64,000 bases of DNA, taken from positions 3,174,001 to 3,238,000 of the forward strand of contig NC_045150.1 of NCBI RefSeq assembly GCF_008831285.2. The letters are read 5' to 3'. A program made the translations under genes and the position numbers. The notes under the pieces were generated by a model, which was not told where the DNA came from, searched no databases, and saw only the letters and a list, made by a program, of their open reading frames with translations. This document shows, piece by piece, positions 50,633 to 61,274 of the stretch (its first letter is position 1; every line of letters starts with the position of its first letter). The DNA comes from Nymphaea colorata. Taxonomy: Eukaryota; Streptophyta; Magnoliopsida; Nymphaeales; Nymphaeaceae.

Positions 50633-51259
50633 TTTCGCAAATGAAATGATATGTAATTGTTTCATGAATATGTTCCAAAGATTAATCTACCTCAATTTAC
50701 AATTACAAATCGTTCCATTTGCCAAATGGCCCTAAGATCCACAGGTTCATTATGTGTAATCTACAGATCTTAAATTCTATGTTTGTTAAGACCCCCACTG
50801 CAAGAGGCAAAATGAGGTTAGACCCTTGACCAACTACCACATCTCACCCCTCTTGTACATGTGAAGATATTGCTCGCAGCCTTACAACAGTATTCATGAG
50901 GAGGATTTCATCGTCTCATTTTGCAGACATGCAGTAATATGTGGTCATCTATGATGCCCCAGTAGCCAAAGCTCCTCTCTTTTTTCCAGTAATATGTGGT
51001 CATCCATGATGTCGAAGAAGCCAAAGCTTCTCCCCTTTCCTGATTGCGTCGACTTGCACAAGAGGTAGAGGTCTACCGAAATCGAACTGGAACTAGTCGC
51101 TTATCAGTCATTAGTCTGACTAAGCACGCCAACTCTTGAAGTGAGTAGTGATCGTTTAGGTGATCAATGCAAAACACACACAAACATGTTGAATATACGA
51201 GGATTATGATCAACTACACCAAAAAGAAAGCTCAATGAATGAACAAATATAGAAGTTAT
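50633..51259. other. 3' flank of the PsbP-domain gene
   Basis: No gene recognised. A short duplicated phrase (AGTAATATGTGGTCATC, about 50,932 and 50,988) is the only internal repeat noted. Confidence 0.45.
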
Positions 51260-53916
51260 TTAACTTGACAAATCAAAAGAGCCTAGGACTTTCTCTAACA
51301 ACAATTTTGTTTGGGGATTTAAAGGGCTGGCCTGAGAATCAGAGTGAGAAATGTTCAAGAGATACAGCTTCTTGGAAGCAACAAATGCAGCTGAAAATAT
51401 CCTTTTCACTCCACCCCTTGAGCTATCAACTTTGTATTCAAACTCATACACGGGAAAGCCTCCTTCTGCGGTTCTTTCGCGAACCTGAATCACCTCTGCT
51501 CCCTTTGTGCTTTCCTTAAACAACAGAACACCAAAAAATAGAAAGAAGAAACGCATCAGTTTCTGAGAGAGAGAGTGAGACGGATAACTTAGCCTCCCCA
51601 TTAAAGAACTAGAATTAAGAATTTCAGCACCTTTTAAGCTGAATTATTTCCAAGTTCTTGCTATCCAGATATAGTTATTTTGTTAAATTTTGTAATCAAT
51701 GTTAAGTTTCCTGTCACAGTTATTCAAATTGTAGAGGAACAAGTGGTCATTTTGGTTGTGCTGTTACTATTACTTTTTTCTTTTTCTGAATCTAGCAGAA
51801 TAAACTACAAAGCTTGGGCCATAACATTGTTATTTTCAGAAAGCTCAATAACCAAAAATTTTCATAACTAAAACCTGGATTGTGCTCCCTGTGCATATGT
51901 AAACTTCTGAATACCTTTCTACTAGGCCTCCACAAGACTCCATGAGTCCATGAAATAGCAGGACATCAGCAATAGCATATTACTATACAGAAAATTAATT
52001 AAAATAAGTAGAAACGCATAAATATTTGCTAAACCACTTAAAATTTAGTCAAAGTTTTGTCTCAAAACTAATCAATACAAATTTACAAATATGATATCAT
52101 GCCCGAGAAACTAAAACTTAGCTCCAATCATGCTTTATAACAAAAATATAGGGATTATAAGCCACATAGTTTCAAAATGTTGATTTTTATTCCCATAAGA
52201 AAGAAAAGAAAAATCTTATCCATACATCAAAAGGAGAAAATTCAAGAGCTGATTCCTCACCGTATCCGTATGATCGTCCAAAAAAAAAAAAAAAAAAAAA
52301 AAACTTTCAGACAATCATTTTAACTAAATTATAAAGAGAAAAAAACAGCAGAGTACATAAAGCAGTAGCACTAGTCACATAGGTCTATCGACAGCAGAAT
52401 TATTTAAAGTTTAAACCGAATAGGAGTAAAGGATGTCAAACTGGGTTTTCACAAAATCAATTTCCTACTACAAACACATATCAATCACAATTCCTTCAAT
52501 TAGAACATCAATTTATGCATATAAGAAAAGGGTACCTTTCTCCTCTCAGCTTGTATGAGCTTGTCAGCGACATCATTGGGAGAGCCAAAGTCAGTGAGAG
52601 AGGAGATTCTAACTGGGTTTACCACAACTCCTATATTGTTAGCCTTAGCAGTAGGATCCTCAAAGAGGGCAGCTGCACCAGCCTTATCAACCTATGCATA
52701 TACACAGTTATGTCACACACACATACACATATGTAGACACTAAAATTGTCTGCAAATAAGAAAGTCAACAGTTAATAAGCTAACATTTTATCATGGATTC
52801 CAGGAGAAGGAAAGCAAATTGCCAGTTGCCGACCCAACTCCCGAGTCACCACAATGCTTAGAATACGTTTCTGCTATACTTTATAGTACTAAGAATGTCA
52901 ATGGTTTATACAAGCTAATGTTGATTTGAAAGGCTATACCAGATCTGTGGCGTTCGATAAGAAACCTCGGATTCAATTAGCAATCCGATCCGAATTTGAT
53001 GTAGAAACTTTTAATGAATTGAACAGCAATGGGATTCTCAGGGACATCTGAATGCCGACTACATGTAAAAGACTGGATTCCCTTTTCTCTGTTTCTTATA
53101 TGAAAATTCAAATCTGACTCCAATTGAAAATTCAATCTGTTCACATCCATCCCCCACATTGAACTCCGCTTATCTTTCAAAACAAGGCAAAAAACAATAC
53201 TCTTACCTGATAGAATTGGGACAGTTACGATTCAATTAGTAATTGCATTTCAATTTTACCACCTTGACTGTATGCACTACTGCAACTACAACTGAGTTTA
53301 GGTTTTTCTTAAATTCAACAATTAAACATTAGACATAGTGTGTAAAGGGATTTCCTACATAGTGCCACTTTCCATTAGGATAAAAATGGAGGGTTTAAGG
53401 GTCATATTCGGAAAAGAACAAGAAAGATCGAACAACTAGTGAAATCCTCACCCTGGTCCAGGAGGTGGGCTTGAGGAGAGTGAACCCCTCGCGGTTGTCT
53501 GTGTACCTATCCAAGTCCTCCTCCTCTGCACATCCACAACTCAGATTTACTTACTCACCGGGAAATTCTCCGCCCTATTGGACGGAAAATTTTCAGGCTT
53601 TTCGGAAAGAAAAAATCTGAAACAGTTTTCCTTCTTTTTTCTTCCATTTTCTTTTGCTTTGAATTCTCTTACCGGCAGACGCTGATGCGGAGGCGGAGGG
53701 CGGAGATGTGCCGAGGAAGAGGGCAACGGCGAGGGGAAGATGGGTTGCGAGCGTGGAGACGGTGAAGGTCCTTCTGTTGCAGCAGCAGGAGGAATAATAC
53801 GAAGAGGAAGAAGATAATGGAAGAGAGGTTGCCGACATTAGCGACTGGTTTCCAATGGAGTTGCTCATATTTGGGGAAGGCAGACAACAGAGGCGAGCGG
53901 ACCAACAAGACCACAT
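51260..53916 (-). CDS. PPD2: PsbP domain-containing protein 2, chloroplast thylakoid lumen
   Basis: Four exons on the minus strand: 53916-53673, 53525-53452, 52691-52536, 51514-51260; GT/AG borders with consistent phases; 242 residues. The N-terminus is a bipartite plastid/lumen presequence: a Ser-rich region, then a twin-arginine (NRRTF, about residues 47-51), a hydrophobic stretch (LPLAVALFL) and an Ala-Ser-Ala cleavage region, implying Tat-type import into the thylakoid lumen. The mature part is a PsbP fold: RYTDNREGFTLLKPTSW, NNIGVVVNPVRISSLTDFGS, VADKLIQAERRKESTKGAE, FPVYEFEYKVDSSRGGVKR, KKLYLLNISHSD, LLLEKVLGSFD. PsbP-like luminal proteins assist photosystem assembly or electron transport; PPD2's own role is poorly known. 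An in-frame ATG 27 codons upstream (53,997) and Met17 are alternative starts; the upstream extension is Arg/Gly low-complexity, so I prefer 53,916. Confidence 0.85.
52280..52303 (+). repeat. Poly(A) run in PPD2 intron 3
   Basis: 24 consecutive A on the plus strand, T on the transcribed strand, inside the third intron. Confidence 0.9.
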
Positions 53917-55413
53917 TCCTCTCTCTCTCTCTCTTCTTCTTCTTCTTGGTCCTCCTCCTCCTCCTCTTCGTAGTCGTCGTCTTCTTCCTTTGTCCATGGG
54001 CAGGGGCTTATCGGGGTCGGCTACGAAACGGGTCGAATTGTATCAACGCCCGATCCATCCTCTTTCTGCCGAAGACAATCGAGCCCACAAGAAAATTTTA
54101 CAAAATGTCTCTCAAATTTTCGCGTAGCGCTTTTACAAACTCCATTGCTAGCACCACGTTGCTATTGGTTTATGTTACTCAGAGGGCCTGCAAATGGTCC
54201 ATATTCAGGTCGGATCCAGACTCAAACAAATTGAATTTAATCAGATTTTAATTCAAAAATCAGATTCGAATCCAGATTTTTAAATGCTAATTCAGATCTA
54301 ACTAACATAAGATCCAAATTTATATCTAAACGAATCCAATCTAACATCAGACTCCAATTTAATGAAGACAAATTAGACTCTGATTAACTAGTCAGATAAG
54401 TACTATGATAAAGTCTTTCAATGAACGTGACCACATCTCTACCTAAAATGGGTATTTGGACACATTTGAATACTTTTAAATCAAAACTGATCCAAACTAC
54501 TTCATTTTAGTTTGTTTCTAACTCAATTTTTTATTTTGATTTTGAATGCTATTGTTTATAAATATGTAATGTTTTTATGTATATTACTTGTTTATTTAAA
54601 TATTTCTTTTATTTTGATATATTACATGCATGTGTGCGCGCACACATGTACATGCATATCTCCTGACATACCCATATTTTTTTTAAGTTGTTGTGTTTGT
54701 ACCCTAATGCTTCTACTCATACTCATACCCATGTGACTTAGCTGACTACAAAATTAAATTTTAGTTGTTTTGCCAAATCCAACTGAACACATCCCCGCTT
54801 TTATCTTCTCTTAAAAGTTAAGCATTATTTTTTATACCTTCATTATCTCATTCACCATGTAGTTGGATCCCGTTGTGCCCCGTAATATTGGACAAACAGA
54901 ATGTCCCAGTGCCATTCAAAATAAAGTTCATAACGGGACACTTTAACGTAGGAATGTCAATAAGGTGTGCCCTTTGCTACATCGATTTATCATATGTTTA
55001 AATAATCAAATTTAAATTTGGATTCAAACATAAAATGAGAAAACGTCGACACCATCCAGAATTTGGATCCAAATCTGATATTTATTTTTACATCCAGAAC
55101 CGACTTCCAATCAAATCCAAAGAGACGTCAGTTTTTAAATCTAAATCCGATCCAATTTCTTATTCATATATCAGAATTTTAAAAAAGAACAGCTCCGTCT
55201 TATCCAAATTATGTGCATTGAAATCCCCACATAAAACCTCTATCCTATCCTACCAAATCATCGTTCGCTTTTCTCTCAATCTTCCTCCACCAGTGCTTTC
55301 GACTTGCAACACAAAAAATTACTTTCTATCCATAAAAATATTTCATTCCTCTATTAACTACAAAAATACATGACCAGCCATTATTTTCTATACATAAAAG
55401 GCGATTATGTAAT

Positions 55414-55416
<3 letters not shown>
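53917..55416. other. Promoter side of PPD2 and AT-rich repeat-like spacer
   Basis: 53,920-53,990 is a CT/CTT-rich stretch just upstream of the PPD2 start (GA-rich in the gene's sense). 54,190-55,200 is AT-rich and filled with degenerate GATCCAAATC/CAGATTCGAATCC words, the look of an eroded simple-sequence-like repeat also seen near 58,380-58,960. No gene recognised. Confidence 0.5.

Positions 55417-55475
<59 letters not shown>
55417..55475 (+). repeat. (TA)n(GA)n compound microsatellite
   Basis: About 16 TA followed by about 13 GA units, ending eight bases from the stop codon of the first propeller gene, hence within its 3' UTR. Confidence 0.95.
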
Positions 55476-55483
55476 AGTGTTGG

Positions 55484-57556
55484 CTAGCCGCATTTGGTGA
55501 GATGGGCCGAGTTGGACCCATTGGTCCAAGCGTTGGAGACCGGCTCGAGCCACATGCAATCACCAAACTTGCAGGTCCGAGCCATCCCTTCTGCATGGGT
55601 CTCGACCACGTCGTAGGGCTCGATGAACTTGGACCCCCAGGTGGGCGTGCCATCTTCATAAGAGTTGTGGGTCATGCGCCTGATTCCGGACCCGTCCAAC
55701 CGGATCGTGAAGATGTCCCCATAGGGCTGGTAGTGGTGCGGGTTCGAGATCGGCTCGGCCGATACGGCCGCGTAGTCCGATGTGAAAACCAACCGGCTCG
55801 AGTCCGGACTGAACCAGGGGTGGTTCGTTCTCCCGCCCGTCCCGCTCTGAACCAGCTTCCTCAACCCGGTCCGGTTCGGATGAATCAAGTAGATCTCGAA
55901 GCTGCCGCTTCCCGGGTCATCACGGTCCGACGCGAAGGAGATCCATTCCCCGTCCGGCGACCAAGAGCACATCGTATCGGTCCAGTTCCCCTCCGTCAGC
56001 CGCCACAACCCGCCGCTCTCGCCCTCAACGGCGTCCATTACGTAGAGGTTCTTGTGCCCAGACCGGCCCGACCGGAAAACCACAAATTTTCCGTCCGGCG
56101 ACGGCGACGGAAAAGCGTTGTTGCCGTCGCGGGTCAAAGTGACGATCCGGGAGCTTCTGGGGTCCGTATCGGAATCGGAGAAGCTAATCGAGACAATGTT
56201 CACCGAGGTCATCTCGCTGGAGAAGGTGGGCCCTACGCTCGTATAGACGACGTTCTTCCGCTTGTAGTCCCAAGCTGTTCCGAACGAGAACGAATCGGAG
56301 ATGCGGCGCCTTCCCGATCCGTCTCGTTTCACAATGTAGACCCCCCGCTCGTCCAGACTCGGGATGAACGCGATTCGCTCGCCGTCGGGGGAAAATGAAG
56401 GGAAAGAACCGTCGATTCGGAAGAGAGAGATGGAGGGAATCGGGCTCCGCACGTTCTCCAGCAGAAGATGGTTGGCGCTCCCCCGATTCGGGTTCGTTCC
56501 CCTGCATCTGTGGTAACCGATACGAGTAGAATCGGCGGAGATGAAGGGGTTGTAGTGGTGGGCGTGGGGCGCGATTTTCTTGGAGACCTCGACGAACTCC
56601 CGACGGACCAAATCGAAGATCTCGATGTGGCGGTACGTCGAGTCGGCCCTCCGAGTCGCCACCACGATGAACTTTCCGGTTCGAGACGCGGCAGGGGTGA
56701 ACGCGTGCACGCCGGGAGGAGTGACTCTTTCCACTTGGGGTTTGCGGCGATGCCGGAAAACCGCCCGGAAGACGCTCCACCACCCGTCGTCGGACTGCCG
56801 ATGGAAAAATACGGTCGACTCGTCGGAGAACGACGGCCAACCGCCGTGGTCGACGAGCTTGAACCGGCCGGACCCATCGGACGTGTTGAAGAGATATATA
56901 TCGGTGGCGAGCTCGTGAATCTCCCCCGACCACCCTCGCTCGCCGGAAGACGCCACCGCCGTCCACTGGCCGGAAGGCGAAACGGCCGGGCTGAAATCCG
57001 CCACCAAGTCGGGCGTCAGCCGTCTGGTCTCGAGGGTTTCCAAGTGCGTCGAGTACACGGCCGCCCAACTCTTCCTGGACTCCCTAGCCGGCCTTTCCGT
57101 CGAGACGTAAATCAGCCGGTCTCCAGCGATGGACGGTCGGTCTTTCATCGAAACAGCCTCGCCGAGCTTCGGTGTCGGCACGACAGGAATCCCACCAGAA
57201 ACTTGGTCCATGACCGACCTTCTTCCTTTTCGAGAAGTGGGCTCCCCTGCCACGAAAATTTCCGGCATCCCATTTCGCTCGGAGACGTATAGAAGCGAAT
57301 CCCCATGGAAAAAGCCATTATAATTCACGGATTCGCCGTCGGTGAACTGGAGCTCTTGGTGGGGAACAACGGAGAAGGTGAAGGGGGAAATGGGGAGGGT
57401 GAACACATCAAAGGAATAGTGAGCCCTACCCAACGTAGCGAAGACGATGGAGGTTGGTGGCAAATCTGTTGCAGAGGAAGACGAAGAGGAGAACAGTGGA
57501 GAGGGGAAGAAGACGACGAAGAGAATCAGAGTCTGAAGGAGCACCAGCGTCTCCAT
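55484..57556 (-). CDS. Secreted TolB/DPP6-N-like beta-propeller protein, copy 1
   Basis: Intronless 690-residue open frame. Residues 1-25 form a hydrophobic signal peptide (METLVLLQTLILFVVFF), so the protein probably enters the secretory pathway. The rest contains repeated propeller-blade signatures of the TolB/PD40 type: FSPDGERIAFIPS, PSPDGKFVVFRSGRSGHKNL, WSPDGEWISFASDRDD, FSPDSSRLVFTSDYAAVSA, each followed by an IYLI/IFTI strand. This matches the plant family annotated as DPP6 N-terminal domain-like; the peptidase domain of true DPP enzymes is absent and no catalytic activity is known. The gene is GC-rich compared with its flanks. It is a tandem paralogue of 59,151-61,274. The start is the first ATG, supported by the signal peptide. 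Confidence 0.9.
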   Translation of the reverse strand: METLVLLQTLILFVVFFPSPLFSSSSSSATDLPPTSIVFATLGRAHYSFDVFTLPISPFTFSVVPHQELQFTDGESVNYNGFFHGDSLLYVSERNGMPEIFVAGEPTSRKGRRSVMDQVSGGIPVVPTPKLGEAVSMKDRPSIAGDRLIYVSTERPARESRKSWAAVYSTHLETLETRRLTPDLVADFSPAVSPSGQWTAVASSGERGWSGEIHELATDIYLFNTSDGSGRFKLVDHGGWPSFSDESTVFFHRQSDDGWWSVFRAVFRHRRKPQVERVTPPGVHAFTPAASRTGKFIVVATRRADSTYRHIEIFDLVRREFVEVSKKIAPHAHHYNPFISADSTRIGYHRCRGTNPNRGSANHLLLENVRSPIPSISLFRIDGSFPSFSPDGERIAFIPSLDERGVYIVKRDGSGRRRISDSFSFGTAWDYKRKNVVYTSVGPTFSSEMTSVNIVSISFSDSDTDPRSSRIVTLTRDGNNAFPSPSPDGKFVVFRSGRSGHKNLYVMDAVEGESGGLWRLTEGNWTDTMCSWSPDGEWISFASDRDDPGSGSFEIYLIHPNRTGLRKLVQSGTGGRTNHPWFSPDSSRLVFTSDYAAVSAEPISNPHHYQPYGDIFTIRLDGSGIRRMTHNSYEDGTPTWGSKFIEPYDVVETHAEGMARTCKFGDCMWLEPVSNAWTNGSNSAHLTKCG

Positions 57557-59150
57557 TGTCGTCCTCTCTCTCTCGCTACGACATTCTTATCCTTATCGGG
57601 GACCTGGAATTTTTTTATGACTTCTTTGACACTATGTTCTGCGTAAAATAACGTCAACTCTTTCAGTTGGCGTGGAAATTATTAGTGGTAAAATTGTCAT
57701 TTTTTTTCAAGATTTTTCCTCAGTAAAATATGTTATTTATTTACTTATTTATTTGAGGCTCTGGTGATCAGGATAATGACCACGGTGCTTTCGGCAACCG
57801 GGCTAGATGTATTTGGATCCTGGATCTAGATCCAACTTCACAATGTGCTTTTTATTACGTCTTATCATTTAATTGGAATTTTTTTAGCAATTTATTTTCT
57901 TAACCTGCCTTTTGGAAATGACATCTAATATCTAATTACTGTCTGAAGTTTCCAACGTCAACGATGTTCACCTCACTTTTCTTCACAACTTCAAAAAAAA
58001 TGCCTCAAGTTTCAGATTTTTTTTAAATCATTTCCTGCTCTTTAATTTTTAATACAAGAAATGATTTCTTAAAATATTTATCCTATTCACAAGTGGGTTT
58101 AGACCAATCAAAGCATCTTCAAAAGGACATGCTGACTTTTGGGCTGTTCAACATGAAAATCATACATTAGAAACCCTAGAAACTAGGAATTCATCCACAG
58201 TGCATTACATTCAAGTGTAGATGGCAAGCCCTTAGAAACCCTAGAAACATGTAAATCAGTGGCAATGCGTCCTCTTGGATCGCATGCATGATTTGGATTT
58301 GCAGCTCTGTCTGGCTCGTGTTGGATCATGGTTTTCCCAGTTTACTTGGCTAAAATACTCCCAAAGGTCCAAATCCGTAAGGGAAAGATTTCTCACACTC
58401 TTCCAATTTAAATCCAACATCTATGATCCAAAAGTTTGCTGTTAGTAGATCCATTTTTTGGCTGGTTGGATTTGGTCGGATTCAGGAACCAGATAGATGT
58501 TGCCCCATCTAAATTGTGTTTGGATGTATCAATATCCAACGAGGGGTTGGTGCAACGAACAGGGTAAAGAGTTAGTTTTGTACGGACTTGTAGAACCCTA
58601 AAGTACCAAAAGCAAGCAATGTGATCAAATTTATATCACAAACGTACGTGAGAGAGAGAGAGAGAGAGAGAGTTGAGTTAATGATTTGACGAAACCCTAA
58701 AAACACGTGAATCATTGGCAAAGCGTCATCTTGGATCCCATTCATGGTTTGGATTTGCAGCTCAGTCTGACTCGTGTTGGGTCATGGTGTTTCGAGTTTG
58801 GCATGATGTAGGTGAGGGATCCAATCCACATCAAAGATCCAAATCCGTAAGGGAAAAATTACTCTATCTTCCAATTCAAATCCAATAGCTATGATCCAAA
58901 AGGTTTGTTGTTGGTAGGTCCATTTTCAGGGTGGTTGGATTTAGAAAGATAGTGCCATATCTAAGCCAAAGTGGAATTTTGCTTTATTAAAATTACCCAA
59001 CAGCAAATGGAGCTGGTAAGCCATGCTCCAAATTTTCAAGTCTGGCTACTAATACTCGAAGCCCATAAGCAAAAGACACCTTATTAGACAAACGGACCGA
59101 ACTTGAACAACGATCCAGGACCCGAAATCTCTACATCGACAAAGACCCCC
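57557..59150. other. Intergenic between propeller genes, with diverged direct repeats
   Basis: No gene. Two diverged direct repeats of about 280 bp (58,235-58,515 and 58,691-58,964, offset 456 bp) share GGATTTGCAGCTC, AAATCCGTAAGGGAAA and CTATGATCCAAAAG words. A (GA)n microsatellite at 58,650-58,672 lies between them. 58,975-59,150 is the 3' flank of copy 2, which is also present behind the pseudogene (63,180-63,340). Confidence 0.7.
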
Positions 59151-61274
59151 CTATCCACATCGGGACGCACGGGTCACACTTGTCCCGTCGTTTCCTGCGC
59201 CGGTCATGTGCTCGAACCACCGGAGGTCATCAAAGTCACAGATGGCAGCTTTCTCAATCGGATCTCGGTCAACCACATCAACCGGTTCGATAAAACCGGG
59301 TCCCCAGGCCGCGGCACCGTCCTCATAATAGTTGTGGGTGATCCGTCTCAGCTCGGACCCATCCAACTTAGCTGTGAAAACCTCGCCATGAACCATGTTT
59401 TGCTGTGGGGTCGAGATCGGCTCAGCCGAGACCGCAGCATAGTCCGCCCCAAAGACCAACCTCGCCGAGTCTGGACTGAACCCAGGGTGGTTCGCTTTGC
59501 CTCCGATCCGGTTCGGCAAGAGCCTCCTTAGACCCGTTCCATTTGGATGGATCAAATAAAGTTCGAACTTCTCACTGCCCGGCTCGTCTCGGTCCGACGA
59601 GAAGGCGATCCACTCACCATCAGGAGACCACACGCACATCGTATCGGTCCACTCCCCCTCGGTCAACCGCCACAGTCCGCCGGGCTCACCATTGACTGCA
59701 TCCGTTACGTACAAGTTCTTGTGGCCGGAGCGGCTTGAGCGGAAGACCAGGAATCTGCCGTCCGGCGACGGGGAGGGGAAGGCATTGTTTCCTCCACTGG
59801 CGAGCGTGACGATCTTCGAGCTCTTGGGGTCCGTATCGGTATCGGAGAAAGTGATGGAGACTATATCCACGGACGTCGACTCGGACCCGAACGCACGGCC
59901 GACGCTCGTGTACACCACGTTCCTCCGTTTGTAGTCCCACGCTGCCCCGAACGAAAACTCATCCGATATCATTCGCTTTCCCGATCCATCTCGGTTCACG
60001 ACGTACACGCCCGGTCCATCAGGTGTGAACCCTTTCGAGCTCCGGAGTCGCGAATCGTTTCGGTCGACGGAGAGCTTGCTCGGTTCCGGCAGGTTAGGAA
60101 TGAAAGCTATTCGCTTGCCGTCCGGCGAGAAGGCCGGGAACGTGCCGTCGATACGGAAAATAGAGACTGAAGGTATCGGGCTCTTTATGTTCTCCAGAAA
60201 AAGCCGATCCCCGCTTCCCCGACTCGGGTTTGGACCCCTGCATCCATGATACCCGAGACGAAGAGAATCGTCTGAGAGGAACGGGTTGTAGTGGTCCTTC
60301 GCTGGGGAGATATTCTTCGTCACTTCGATGAACTCTCCCCTGACCAAGTCGAAGATCTCTATGTGACGGTACTCCGAGCCGGGTCTCCGAGTCGCCACGG
60401 CGATGAACTTCGCCCCGCGAGACGCAGCAGGGGTGAAGGCGTGGAAACCGGGAGGGGTCACTCTCTCGATTCGGGGAGAATGGGGACAACGGAAAACCGA
60501 CCGGAAGATACTCCACCACCCATCATGGGCTTTCCGGTGGAAGTAAACGGTCGAGTCGTCGGCGAACGACGGCCACCCGCCGTTTTCGACGAGCTTGAAT
60601 CGACCGGAGCCGTCGGATGTCTTGAAAAGATAAATGTCGGTCGACAGCTCCTCGATCTCTCCCAACCACCCTCGCTCGCCACACGAAGCCACCGCCGTCC
60701 ACTCACCGGACGGAGACACCGCCGGGCTAAAGTCGGCCACCGACTCGGGCGTCAACCTTCTTCTCTCCAGAGTCTCCAAATGCATCGAGTACACCGCCGC
60801 CCAGCTCTGCCTCAAAGCCCTAGCTGGAGTTTCCGTGGACACATAAATCAGCCGATCTCCCGCGACAGATGGCCGGTCCTGCAGAGAAATTTCGCCTTTT
60901 CCGGGCGACCGTATGACCGGAAATGCCGCTCGAACCTCCTCGATGGCGGACCTTCGACCGTTAGCGGAGCTGGGGTCTGAGGAGAGGTAGATTGCGGGCG
61001 TCCCACCTCGCTCGGAGACGTAAAGCAAAGAGTCCCTGTAGAAGAAGCCATTGTAGTTGACGGATATACCGTCGGTGGCCTGAACCTCCAGGCTGGAATC
61101 AACATGGAAGTCTGGTGACAGAAGGGGCACCGTGAAGATGTCGAAGGCATAGTTAGACCTGGCGTAGGTGGTGAAGACGATGGACGTCGGGCTCTCTGTA
61201 GCACAAGACGAAGGGGGAGGAAGAACAAGAAGAACAAGGAAGAAACAGACTAGGGTCTCCGGAAGCAACTCCAT
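59151..61274 (-). CDS. Secreted TolB/DPP6-N-like beta-propeller protein, copy 2
   Basis: Intronless 707-residue frame, collinear with copy 1. Signal peptide (ELLPETLVCFFLVLLVLPPP), then TSIVFTTYARSNYAFDIFTV, VSPSGEWTAVASCGERGW and blade signatures FSPDGKRIAFIPN, PSPDGRFLVFRSSRSGHKNL, WSPDGEWIAFSSDRDEPGS, FSPDSARLVFGADYAAVSA. Compared with copy 1 it has about 25 extra residues (around 394-419, containing EPSKLSVDRNDSRLRSSKGF) between two blades. GC-rich, like copy 1. Function unknown; role inferred only from the propeller fold and signal peptide. Likely still coding: no frame break seen. Confidence 0.9.
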   Translation of the reverse strand: MELLPETLVCFFLVLLVLPPPSSCATESPTSIVFTTYARSNYAFDIFTVPLLSPDFHVDSSLEVQATDGISVNYNGFFYRDSLLYVSERGGTPAIYLSSDPSSANGRRSAIEEVRAAFPVIRSPGKGEISLQDRPSVAGDRLIYVSTETPARALRQSWAAVYSMHLETLERRRLTPESVADFSPAVSPSGEWTAVASCGERGWLGEIEELSTDIYLFKTSDGSGRFKLVENGGWPSFADDSTVYFHRKAHDGWWSIFRSVFRCPHSPRIERVTPPGFHAFTPAASRGAKFIAVATRRPGSEYRHIEIFDLVRGEFIEVTKNISPAKDHYNPFLSDDSLRLGYHGCRGPNPSRGSGDRLFLENIKSPIPSVSIFRIDGTFPAFSPDGKRIAFIPNLPEPSKLSVDRNDSRLRSSKGFTPDGPGVYVVNRDGSGKRMISDEFSFGAAWDYKRRNVVYTSVGRAFGSESTSVDIVSITFSDTDTDPKSSKIVTLASGGNNAFPSPSPDGRFLVFRSSRSGHKNLYVTDAVNGEPGGLWRLTEGEWTDTMCVWSPDGEWIAFSSDRDEPGSEKFELYLIHPNGTGLRRLLPNRIGGKANHPGFSPDSARLVFGADYAAVSAEPISTPQQNMVHGEVFTAKLDGSELRRITHNYYEDGAAAWGPGFIEPVDVVDRDPIEKAAICDFDDLRWFEHMTGAGNDGTSVTRASRCG

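Noticed and set aside
55502..57292. Long plus-strand open frames (298 and 274 codons) and a 294-codon alternate minus frame across propeller copy 1; similar ones over copy 2 (60,291-60,980)
   Set aside because: They lie opposite or out of frame to a GC-rich intronless gene, where stop codons are rare by composition, and have Arg/Pro/Gly-rich sequence without domains.
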